A stretch of 64,000 nt of DNA from Bradyrhizobium sp. CCGE-LA001. Its GTDB lineage: Bacteria; Pseudomonadota; Alphaproteobacteria; Rhizobiales; Xanthobacteraceae. Where the stretch lies: contig NZ_CP013949.1 in NCBI RefSeq assembly GCF_000296215.2, positions 558,001 to 622,000 on the forward strand. The letters are read 5' to 3'. Shown here in pieces: positions 57,282-64,000 of the stretch. The translations under genes were made by a program, and so were the position numbers. Every line of letters begins with the position of its first letter. Positions within the stretch are counted from its first letter, which is position 1. The notes under the pieces were generated by a model. That model worked only from the letters and a program-made list of their open reading frames with translations, made no database searches and was not told the origin of the DNA.

Positions 57282-58382
57282 ATGCTGAAGCCGATGAGCG
57301 TGGTAAGACAGGCCGTCGTCGCCGATGCCGGCGACGAAGCGGGCGGTGCAATGGCAGAAGGCGCGGGAGCCGAGCGTTCGTCAGGCCGCAAGATCCTGCC
57401 GATCGTCGACGGCGTCGTGTTGCTCGCGGCGCTGCTCGCGCCGCTGGTGCTGCAGGACTATCTCACCGTGTTCGCAACGCGCGTGCTCATCCTCGCGCTG
57501 TTCGCGCTGTCGTTCGACCTGGTCTGGGGTTATGCCGGCATCATGAGCTTCGGCCAGGCGCTGTTCTTCGGATCGGCCGGCTATGGCGTCGCGTTGCTCG
57601 CGCGTGACCTCGACATCACCAATATCTTCCTGGTGCTGCCGGCGGGCACGTTGATCGGCCTCACTTTCGCGCTGCTGCTCGGCGGCTTCCTGCTGCTGGG
57701 ACGGCATCCTTCCAGCGTGATCTTCGTCTCGCTGGGTACGCTGACGGGCTCCTATGCCGCGGACCGCCTGGCGCGCGGCTGGTATTATCTCGGCGGCCAG
57801 AACGGCATCCCCTCGATCGCGCCGATGTCGCTCGGGTCATATGATTTCACGGAAGGGCCGGCGTTCTACTATCTCGTGCTCGGCATCCTCGTCGTGGTCT
57901 ATCTGCTCTGCCGCTTCCTGGTGCGCTCGCAATTCGGCCTGGCGCTCGCAGGCCTCCGCGAGAATGAGCAGCGCATCGCCTTCTTCGGCTACAAGGCGCA
58001 GCACCTGAAAGCCATCATCTTCACCATCGGCGGCGCCGTCGCCGGCCTTGCCGGCAGTCTTTACGCGTTCCACGAGGGCTTCGTCTGGCCCAACATGGTC
58101 GGGGTCGTGGTCTCGACGCAGGTGGTGCTCTACGTGCTGTTCGGTGGTTCCGGCACGCTGATCGGTGCCGTCATCGGCGCCGTCATCGTCGAAGGCGTCA
58201 GCTTCTGGCTGTCGGACAATTACCGCGATATCTGGCCCATCATTCTGGGATTGCTGCTGCTGCTCGTGATCCTGTTCCGGCCGCTCGGCCTGATCAGCTT
58301 CGTGCTTGGCGAGCGCGAGCGGGTCGGCAGCTTCGGTGCCAAACCCAAGGAAAACGTCAAGGAGAAGCGCAATGCTCCTTGA
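57282..58382 (+). CDS. ABC importer permease, LivM/UrtC type
   Basis: 366 residues from ATG 57282 (ATG 57294 also possible). After a hydrophilic, Ala/Glu-rich N-terminus of about 40 residues, a LivM-type bundle follows with ALSFDLVWGYAGIMSFGQALFFGSAGY and the conserved cytoplasmic loop LAGLRENEQRIAFFGYKAQHLKAI. The stop overlaps the next ATP-binding gene by 11 nt. It partners the LivH-type permease. Confidence 0.9.
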   Translation: MLKPMSVVRQAVVADAGDEAGGAMAEGAGAERSSGRKILPIVDGVVLLAALLAPLVLQDYLTVFATRVLILALFALSFDLVWGYAGIMSFGQALFFGSAGYGVALLARDLDITNIFLVLPAGTLIGLTFALLLGGFLLLGRHPSSVIFVSLGTLTGSYAADRLARGWYYLGGQNGIPSIAPMSLGSYDFTEGPAFYYLVLGILVVVYLLCRFLVRSQFGLALAGLRENEQRIAFFGYKAQHLKAIIFTIGGAVAGLAGSLYAFHEGFVWPNMVGVVVSTQVVLYVLFGGSGTLIGAVIGAVIVEGVSFWLSDNYRDIWPIILGLLLLLVILFRPLGLISFVLGERERVGSFGAKPKENVKEKRNAP

Positions 58383-59103
58383 AGCCGCGGGCATCAAGAA
58401 GGTCTTCGGCAAGCTCACCGCGCTCGACGGCGCGGCGCTCAGCGTCGGCGAGAACGAGTTTCATGGGCTGATCGGTCCGAACGGCTCCGGCAAGAGCACG
58501 CTGATGAAGTGCATTGCGGGCGCGGAGGTGCCGACCCAGGGCAACGTGAGCTTCGTCAACACCGATATCACCGCCTTCACCCCGACCGAGCGTGCCCGCG
58601 CCGGCATGAGCCTGAAATTCCAGATCACGTCGGTCTTGCCGTCGCTGACGCTCTACGACAACATCCTGCTCGCGCTGCAGGCGCAGTGCTCGCTGTTCGA
58701 CCTCGTGTTCTCGCGCACGCGCGGCGCACTGCACGACCAGGTCATGACCATGCTGAGGCAGTTCCGCCTCGCCGACCGCGCCTTCGACGCGGCCGCCGCG
58801 CTTTCGCACGGCCAGCAGCAATGGCTGGAGATCGCGATGGCGCTGGCGGGCAAGCCGAAACTGCTGCTGCTGGACGAGCCGACCGGCGGCATGAGCCTGG
58901 AGGAGCGCCGCGTCACCGGCGAGCTGCTGCAGCCGATCAAGCAGCACTGCTCGCTCGTCATCGTCGAGCACGACCTCGATTTCATCCGCGACATCTGTGA
59001 TCGCCTCACCGTGCTCGACCAGGGCAAGGTGCTGGCCTCGGGCACCGTGTCCGAGATCCAGGCCAACACATCCGTCCAGGAGATCTATCTGCGCCGTGCC
59101 TGA
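58372..59103 (+). CDS. ABC importer ATP-binding protein, LivG/UrtD type
   Basis: 243 residues from ATG 58372. Walker A GPNGSGKSTLMK, signature-like ALSHGQQQWLEIAMALA (SHGQQ, as in UrtD) and Walker B LLLLDEPTGGMSLEE. It energises the importer together with the LivF-type protein. It overlaps the preceding permease by 11 nt and the following gene by 8 nt, so the set is translated as a unit. Confidence 0.92.
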   Translation: MLLEAAGIKKVFGKLTALDGAALSVGENEFHGLIGPNGSGKSTLMKCIAGAEVPTQGNVSFVNTDITAFTPTERARAGMSLKFQITSVLPSLTLYDNILLALQAQCSLFDLVFSRTRGALHDQVMTMLRQFRLADRAFDAAAALSHGQQQWLEIAMALAGKPKLLLLDEPTGGMSLEERRVTGELLQPIKQHCSLVIVEHDLDFIRDICDRLTVLDQGKVLASGTVSEIQANTSVQEIYLRRA

Positions 59104-59791
59104 ATTTTTGGATATCAAGCATCTCGACGCCGGCTATGGTCGCAGCCAGGTCCTGTTCGACGTCACCCTCGGCATTCCCTGGCGCGGCGGCGTCGCCGTG
59201 CTCGGCCGCAACGGCGCCGGCAAGACCACGCTGATGAAGACCATTGTCGGCGAGTTGCCGGCGTGGAAGGGCGAGGTCGCCTTCGACGGCCGCGACATCA
59301 GCCGCCGCGCCACCCAGGAGCGCGTGCGCGCCGGTATCGGCTACGTGCCGCAGGAGCATTCGGTGTTCGCGCGCCTGTCGGTGCGCGACAATCTCGCCGT
59401 CGGCTCGCTCGCGAGCAAGAAGGCCGATGCAGTCGATCACGTGCTGACCATCTTCCCGAAACTCGGCCAGCGCCTCGACCAGCCCGCCGGCACGCTCTCC
59501 GGCGGCGAGCGCAAGATGCTCGCCATCGGCCGCGCCATGCTGGGCGATCCCAAACTCTTGCTGCTGGACGAGCCGACCGAAGGCGTCTGGATCGGCGTGA
59601 TCGAGGAGATCACCGAGCGCCTGATCGAGCTCGCGAAGTCGATCGCCGTCATCATCGTCGAGCAGCACCTCGATTTGGCGCTGCGCGTTGCCGACTACGC
59701 CTACGTGCTCGACCGCGGCCGCGTCGCGCTGCAAGGCGAGGCGGGGCAGGTGCGGGGCAATCCGGAGCTGATGCGGTATCTGGCACCGTAG
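59096..59791 (+). CDS. ABC importer ATP-binding protein, LivF/UrtE type
   Basis: 231 residues from GTG 59096, inside the end of the preceding gene. Walker A GRNGAGKTTLMKTI, signature LSGGERKMLAIGRAML and Walker B LLLLDEPTEGVWIGVIEEI; the EPTEG form is usual in urea-type (UrtE) proteins, in contrast to EPSLGL in LivF. It closes the operon and is followed by a repeat element. Confidence 0.92.
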   Translation: MPEFLDIKHLDAGYGRSQVLFDVTLGIPWRGGVAVLGRNGAGKTTLMKTIVGELPAWKGEVAFDGRDISRRATQERVRAGIGYVPQEHSVFARLSVRDNLAVGSLASKKADAVDHVLTIFPKLGQRLDQPAGTLSGGERKMLAIGRAMLGDPKLLLLDEPTEGVWIGVIEEITERLIELAKSIAVIIVEQHLDLALRVADYAYVLDRGRVALQGEAGQVRGNPELMRYLAP

Positions 59792-59831
59792 GGAGCGCGT
59801 GTGAAGCGCTCCGCTCTTACGCCAACCTCAA

Positions 59832-59970
59832 CTGTCATGCTCCGCGAAAGCGGGGCATCCAGTACGCCGCGGCGTCTCGATTGAAAACGACTGTCTCTGG
59901 AATACTGGATTCCCCGCCGGAGCCTGTCATCGGGCTCGCCGAAGGCGAGACCCGGTGGCGGGGAATGACG
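59832..59970. repeat. Inverted-repeat element (family F) with a nested insertion
   Basis: TGTCATGCTCCGCGAAAGCG... CCAGTACGCCG and ...GAATACTGGATTCCCCGCC ... GGTGGCGGGGAATGACG show the same ends and centre as the element at 51504-51608. The right arm is interrupted by GGAGCCTGTCATCGGGCTCG-type DNA that is itself an inverted repeat (CGGGCTCGCC-GAAGGCGAGACCCG). It fills most of the gap between the importer operon and the second L,D-transpeptidase. Confidence 0.7.
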
Positions 59971-60018
59971 GCGTCAAGCTTGGATGGGCTGGAGGAGGGA
60001 GCGGTTATCGCTCGCCGC

Positions 60019-61593
60019 CTACCTCATCGCTCCAAACCGGCTCTCGAACGAGTTCGACTGCACAACCGGTGCAGAACCCGCCATCAGGCCGCTGTCGGCG
60101 GCGCTATCCGACACTGACGGCTTCAGCGCCGGGCGCGTTGCGGCCAGCCGCGTGTCGGGTTGCGGCTTCGGTGGCTCGGCAGGCTTGGCGGCGGCAACGG
60201 CCGGCTTCGGCGCCTCCTTCGCGGCTTCCTTCTTGTCGTTGCCCGGCACGAATCTCGTCACCGCGGCCTTGAGCCGCGAGGCTGCCGTCGGCGGCGTCGG
60301 GGTGGTCTGGGCCGGTGCCACCGAAGCGGTGGCTTGCGGCGGAGCAGTTGTCGCGGTGGTGTCGGCGGTGCCGAGACCCATCTTGCGGCCGAGATTGGAG
60401 AAGAAGCCGCCTTGTGATTTTTCGGCGGGCTGAGCCGAGGCAACGCGCGTGCTGGTCGCGGGCGCGCTCACGGCCACCACCGGCTCTTCCTGCGGCGAGG
60501 GCGCGGACGCAACGGAATCGAGATTCGGCTTGGGCGGATTGACGTGGCCGGGGATCGTGCCCGGCGCCTTCGCCATCGCCAGCATCTGCAGCGTGGTGCC
60601 TTCGGCGCCTTCCGACAGGCCGGTCGAGCCTTCCGGAATCTTGGCCGCGAACACCTTGTTCATGCCGCCGTCGATGCCGGTGTTCATGCGCGCCACCGGC
60701 GTGCCCTTGGCGACGAGCCTTGCGTATTCGGCTTCGTCCTTGGCCTGCTTGCCGCGCACGGCGCTCGCGATTTCCTCGGGGATCACATAGGCCGGGCACT
60801 TCGCCGAGGCGTCGAACACCAGATCACGCTTGGCGTTCGCCGGCTTCGCGGCGTCGAAGACGTATTTCTTCTCGCAGAAATCGACCTTCGGCTCCTGCCG
60901 CGTCACCTCGAAATGATCATAGCCTTCCTTGATCATCTTCCAGAACGGCATGTTCGGGTTGGTCCGGTGCTTGGCCATGTTCACCGGCGTCATCTTGAAC
61001 GGATAGGCCTGGAGCTGGAACGCCTTCTGGCCGCCGAAGAAGGATTCACGCCCGAGCGAATAGATCTCGGCGATCTGCTCGTCCGTCATGGCGTAACAGC
61101 CGCGCGAAGAACAATCGCCGTGCACCATCAGCTGCGAGCCGGTGCGCCCAAGCGCCTTGTCGAACGCGTTCGGATAGCCGGTGTTGAACGACAGGTAGTA
61201 CGCCGATTGCGGATTCATCTGGCCGGGATTGATCGAGTAGAATCCTTCCGGCGCCTGGCGGTCGCCTTCGCGCACCTTGGGGCCGAGATCGCCGGACCAG
61301 CGGCAGATCGGATAGGTCTTGAGCAGTGCGAACTGGCCTGAGCGGGTCTGCTTCCAGACTTCGAGCTCGGCCTCCTGCTTGAACAGGCGGACCAGGATCG
61401 GCGATTGCAGATCCATGTCCTTCTCGGTCATCGCGGCGAGCAGCTTCGGCGGCACCGGCTGGTTGGCCTTGGCGTTGGTCGCGAGCGAGACCTGGTCGCT
61501 GTTGCAGCCGGCCAAGAGACCGCCGGCCATCATCAGCGCAACCGAAGCCAAGAGCGCGCGAGCAAGCGAACGAGAAATCAAGATGGACCCCAC
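60019..61593 (-). CDS. Lipoprotein L,D-transpeptidase with long Pro/Ala-rich tail
   Basis: About 524 residues from GTG 61593 (TTG at 61623 also in frame; start uncertain). Lipobox LLAGC with Cys30, then the L,D-transpeptidase domain with HGDCSSRGCYAM at about 158-169 (catalytic Cys166). The C-terminal about 200 residues are Ala/Pro/Lys-rich and low-complexity, ending in a polar segment. It would crosslink or anchor to peptidoglycan from a membrane tether. It is a close paralogue of 4450-5562 over the catalytic part. Confidence 0.88.
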   Translation of the reverse strand: MGSILISRSLARALLASVALMMAGGLLAGCNSDQVSLATNAKANQPVPPKLLAAMTEKDMDLQSPILVRLFKQEAELEVWKQTRSGQFALLKTYPICRWSGDLGPKVREGDRQAPEGFYSINPGQMNPQSAYYLSFNTGYPNAFDKALGRTGSQLMVHGDCSSRGCYAMTDEQIAEIYSLGRESFFGGQKAFQLQAYPFKMTPVNMAKHRTNPNMPFWKMIKEGYDHFEVTRQEPKVDFCEKKYVFDAAKPANAKRDLVFDASAKCPAYVIPEEIASAVRGKQAKDEAEYARLVAKGTPVARMNTGIDGGMNKVFAAKIPEGSTGLSEGAEGTTLQMLAMAKAPGTIPGHVNPPKPNLDSVASAPSPQEEPVVAVSAPATSTRVASAQPAEKSQGGFFSNLGRKMGLGTADTTATTAPPQATASVAPAQTTPTPPTAASRLKAAVTRFVPGNDKKEAAKEAPKPAVAAAKPAEPPKPQPDTRLAATRPALKPSVSDSAADSGLMAGSAPVVQSNSFESRFGAMR

Positions 61594-61655
61594 ACGGTGC
61601 CGGGCAGTGCGCGCGAACCCCAATCGTTTGGAGCATGATCCGACCGGGCAACCGG

Positions 61656-61676
61656 ACCCGTCGTGACGGGTTTTTT
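61656..61676 (+). terminator. Plus-strand intrinsic terminator upstream of the lipoprotein gene
   Basis: ACCCGTC-GT-GACGGGT (61656-61671) is followed by TTTTTT. It is correctly oriented for the plus strand, yet no plus-strand gene ends nearby; LivF stops 1.9 kb earlier. It may end an antisense or leader RNA, or be chance. Confidence 0.5.
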
Positions 61677-61904
61677 CAGCTCACGCCCCAGCGCTTATGC
61701 CCTGAAGCCATTGATTAAAATTCTAACCTCTGGGTCATCCGGTCGCAACCCGAGCGGGGATCACGAGCCCGTTGGCCCAGTGGCATGGTCAACGAAGCCT
61801 AAATGGACGCGACTTTGGGCCGTACTTGGGCCTTCCGGGCCCAGCGGGACTCAGATCGCTGATTTGGGCAAAAAAAGGGTTAATGCGGGGTTACTGGTGG
61901 TCCC

Positions 61905-62033
61905 TCGTGCCCCGGACGCGGCGCAGCGCGTCAGCGGTGCGACGCAGAGCCGGGGCCAGGGTTTGGACCAGGGTTGGAGATGGGTCCCGGCTCTGCGCAG
62001 CAGCGTTTCACGCTGCAGCGCGTCCGGGACACG
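61905..62033. repeat. Palindromic repeat (family E) between accA and the lipoprotein gene
   Basis: CGTGCCCCGGACGCGGCGCA... and ...GCAGCGCGTCCGGGACACG are inverted ends, with internal GCCGGGGCC / GGGTCCCGGC. It is the same family as 45476-45585. The remaining part of the 454-bp gap (61677-61904) shows only short GC palindromes and an A run; no gene is seen there. Confidence 0.7.
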
Positions 62034-62047
62034 AAAACCCGCTCGAA

Positions 62048-63010
62048 TCAGCCCAGTTTTCGGCCGATATCGAGGAATTTCTGCCGGCGCTGCTTGCGGA
62101 TGGCGTCGCCGTCGAGGCCGCGGAGCTCGTCGAACGCCTTGGCGATGCCATCCCCGGTGGTGGCGATCATGGCGGCGGGGTCGCGATGGGCGCCGCCGAC
62201 CGGCTCTTTCAGGATCTGGTCGATCACCCCGAAGCGCAGCATGTCCTGGGCGGTGATCTTCATGTTGTTGGCGGCTTCCTGCGCCTTGGTGCCGTCGCGC
62301 CAGAGGATGGAGGACGCCGCCTCCGGCGAGATCACGCTGTAGATCGCGTGCTCTAGCATCAACACCTTGTTGGCGGTGGTGATGGCGATGGCGCCGCCCG
62401 ACATGCCCTCGCCGGTGATGATGGCGACGTTCGGCACGGTCAGCGCCAGACAGGCATCGGTCGAGCGCGCGATCGCCTCGGCCTGGCCGCGCTCCTCGGC
62501 GCCAATGCCGGGATAGGCGCCGGCGGAATCGGCGAGCGACAGCACCGGCAGGCCGAAACGCTCGGCCATCTCCATCAGCCGCACGCATTTGCGATAGCCT
62601 TCGGGGCGGGCCATGCCGAAATTGTGCCTGATACGGCTTTCGGTGGAATCGCCCTTCTCCTGGCCCATCACGCAGATCGGCTCGCCGCGGAAGCGGCCGA
62701 AGCCGGCGACCAGCGCCTCGTCCTCGCCGAACTTGCGGTCGCCGGCGAGCGGGGTGAATTCGGTGATCAGGCCCTTGATGAAGTCGTTGAAATGCGGCCG
62801 CTGCGGATGCCGGGCCACCAGCGTCTTCTGCCACGGTGTCAGGTTCGTATAGAGGTCGGCCAGCGCCTGCGCCGCCTTGTCCTCGATCCGCCCGACCTCG
62901 TCGCTGATGTCGGTGCCGGTGGCCGCCAGCGCGCGCAATTCGTCGACCTTGGAGTCGAGCTCGGCGACGGGCTTTTCGAAGTCGAGATAGCTGCGCATCT
63001 GGTCTTGCAT
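62048..63010 (-). CDS. accA: Acetyl-CoA carboxylase carboxyltransferase subunit alpha
   Basis: 320 residues from ATG 63010. N-terminal helical part YLDFEKPVAELDSKVDELRA, then the crotonase-like CT core with YRKCVRLMEMAERFGLPVL, DSAGAYPGIGAEERGQAEAI and GEGMSGGAIAITTANKVLMLEHAIYSVISPE. It transfers carboxyl from carboxybiotin to acetyl-CoA with AccD in fatty-acid synthesis. It lies downstream of xerD on the same strand, a usual order in this group, but a repeat separates them. Confidence 0.95.
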   Translation of the reverse strand: MQDQMRSYLDFEKPVAELDSKVDELRALAATGTDISDEVGRIEDKAAQALADLYTNLTPWQKTLVARHPQRPHFNDFIKGLITEFTPLAGDRKFGEDEALVAGFGRFRGEPICVMGQEKGDSTESRIRHNFGMARPEGYRKCVRLMEMAERFGLPVLSLADSAGAYPGIGAEERGQAEAIARSTDACLALTVPNVAIITGEGMSGGAIAITTANKVLMLEHAIYSVISPEAASSILWRDGTKAQEAANNMKITAQDMLRFGVIDQILKEPVGGAHRDPAAMIATTGDGIAKAFDELRGLDGDAIRKQRRQKFLDIGRKLG

Positions 63011-63186
63011 CAACTCAATATAAGGGGACGGGGCTCGAGAGCGAAGCGAGGTCGGGGCCGCGGAAAGAAGTGTAGTTTCTTCAATGGTTTGGCCTGTGTG
63101 CTCGGGAGCCGCCAGCCAAATCAGTCGTGAGGCCACGGCTCTTTCTGCGGAGATGTGGCCGAAGTCAAGGCGGTTTCGGTGGTGCC

Positions 63187-63272
63187 GTAGCCCGGATGAG
63201 CGAAGCGATATCCGGGTAGGTGGTGCATCGGGCACCGGTCCCGGATGTCGCTGCGCTCATCCGGGCTACGAA
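63187..63272. repeat. 86-bp inverted repeat (family G) between xerD and accA
   Basis: GTAGCCCGGATGAGCGAAGC at the left is matched by the inverted ...GCGCTCATCCGGGCTAC at the right, with inner ATATCCGGG / CCCGGATGT also paired. It ends 6 bp from the xerD stop codon and could terminate or stabilise the xerD transcript. Confidence 0.75.
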
Positions 63273-63277
63273 CCCGC

Positions 63278-64000
63278 CTACTTCTCCGCCAGCGGGTGCA
63301 GGTCGCGCACCAGGCTCTTCAGCCGCTCCTCGACGACGTGGGTGTAGATTTGGGTGGTCGAGATGTCGGTGTGGCCGAGCAAGGTCTGCACGATGCGCAA
63401 ATCGGCGCCGTTGTGCAGCAGATGGCTGGCAAAGGCGTGGCGCAGCACGTGCGGGGAGACCAGGCGGGCCTGCAACCCGGAAGCGACCGCGAGCTCCTTC
63501 AGGTCGCGGGCAAAATGCTGCCGCGTCAGATGCCCGCTCTCGCCGAACGAAGGAAACAGCCATTTCGACGCCGCCGCGCCAGTCTTCTTGTCGGTTTTAG
63601 CAGCTTCCGTCGCGGCGAGATAATCCGCCATCGCCTGGCGCGAGGCCTCGTTGAGCGGCACCAGGCGCTCCTTGTTGCCCTTGCCCCGCACCACGATCAT
63701 GCGCGCATCGCGCTTGGCCGCCGAGCGCGGCAGCGCCACCAGCTCGGAGACGCGCAAGCCGGTGGCGTAGAGAACTTCGAGCAGGCAATAAAGCCTCAAC
63801 GCGCGCAGCCGTTTCGATGGCGAGGCATCCTCCGCCTCGCTCAATTCCTTAGCGCGGCGGAGCATGCGGTCGACATCGGCGATCGACAGCACCTTCGGCA
63901 GGCCGCGGCCGCGCTTGGGCCCCGACAGGATCGCCGCGGGATCGTCGGTCCTGATCCGTTCGTTCAGAAGAAAGCGATAGAGATGCCGCATCGCCGACAG
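63278..64000 (-). CDS. xerD: Tyrosine recombinase XerD (N-terminus beyond the window)
   Basis: The C-terminal about 240 residues are present. The coding frame stays open to the window edge and ATG 63991 is internal, so the gene is cut by the edge, not truncated biologically. Catalytic residues: Arg in ATGLRVSELVAL, Lys in VRGKGNKERLVPL, His-x-x-Arg in PHVLRHAFASHLL, His in LLGHTDISTTQ and nucleophile Tyr in IYTHV. With XerC it resolves chromosome dimers at dif. The segment ASKWLFPSFGESGHLTRQHFARDLKEL fits the XerD family. Confidence 0.9.
   Translation of the reverse strand: MSAMRHLYRFLLNERIRTDDPAAILSGPKRGRGLPKVLSIADVDRMLRRAKELSEAEDASPSKRLRALRLYCLLEVLYATGLRVSELVALPRSAAKRDARMIVVRGKGNKERLVPLNEASRQAMADYLAATEAAKTDKKTGAAASKWLFPSFGESGHLTRQHFARDLKELAVASGLQARLVSPHVLRHAFASHLLHNGADLRIVQTLLGHTDISTTQIYTHVVEERLKSLVRDLHPLAEK

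Overview
The window looks like chromosomal DNA of an alphaproteobacterium of the Bradyrhizobium / Nitrobacteraceae group. Supporting signs are GC-rich coding DNA, the rhizobial gene order lysC-ptsP-prfA-prmC-DUF4167 and comF-grxC-nitrilase-DUF1178, a phaR/phaA/phaB polyester locus, an ACC deaminase next to its Lrp-type regulator, perfect FixK/FNR boxes, and many short palindromic intergenic repeats of kinds common in Bradyrhizobium and Rhodopseudomonas. The genus is an inference from these features. No rRNA, tRNA, CRISPR array, prophage or complete insertion sequence was seen. About 57 protein genes are supported; the last (xerD) runs off the right edge.

Layout. 1-4.4 kb: two-gene RND efflux operon behind two palindromes. 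4.4-8.7 kb: L,D-transpeptidase, nitroreductase, and a LysR regulator divergent from an MFS exporter. 8.8-11.8 kb: amidase with a histone-H1-like Lys/Ala tail, then two small exported proteins each behind a perfect TTGA-N6-TCAA box. 12-15.1 kb: methionine genes (O-acylhomoserine sulfhydrylase, MetA) and a polysaccharide deacetylase. 15.5-19.9 kb: recQ, acdS/acdR and a carboxymuconolactone decarboxylase-like protein. 19.9-24.9 kb: PilZ-like/PAS/PAS/GGDEF diguanylate cyclase, exported proteins of unknown role, esterase, branched-chain aminotransferase. 25-29 kb: phaR / phaA-phaB and a DMT transporter. 29-32 kb: cupin, gloB, methyltransferase, DUF4167. 32-39.8 kb: prmC-prfA-ptsP-lysC, and PH-domain protein-ubiG on the other strand. 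39.8-47.3 kb: GIY-YIG nuclease inside repeats, DMT transporter, the comF-to-DUF1178 operon, a macrodomain gene, a methyltransferase, mutT and argJ. 47.3-51.5 kb: parvulin-type PPIase divergent from secA, which has a long leader holding a 30-codon ORF. 51.7-59.8 kb: amide module. 60-64 kb: second L,D-transpeptidase, accA, xerD.

The most coherent accessory system is 51.7-59.8 kb: a MarR regulator divergent from an AmiC/NhhC-like binding protein without a signal peptide, an amidase whose Lys96-Ser171-Ser195 triad falls at the positions known for Rhodococcus nitrile-pathway amidases, and a complete five-gene urea/amide-type ABC importer. This is read as an amide-inducible uptake and hydrolysis unit resembling the regulatory part of actinobacterial nitrile hydratase clusters but lacking the nitrile hydratase. 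The other leads worth testing are the GIY-YIG gene framed by identical 32-nt repeats (a possible self-propagating MITE-like unit), the secA leader ORF ending Arg-Pro-Pro-Ala-Gly-stop, and the pair of FixK-box genes encoding exported proteins.
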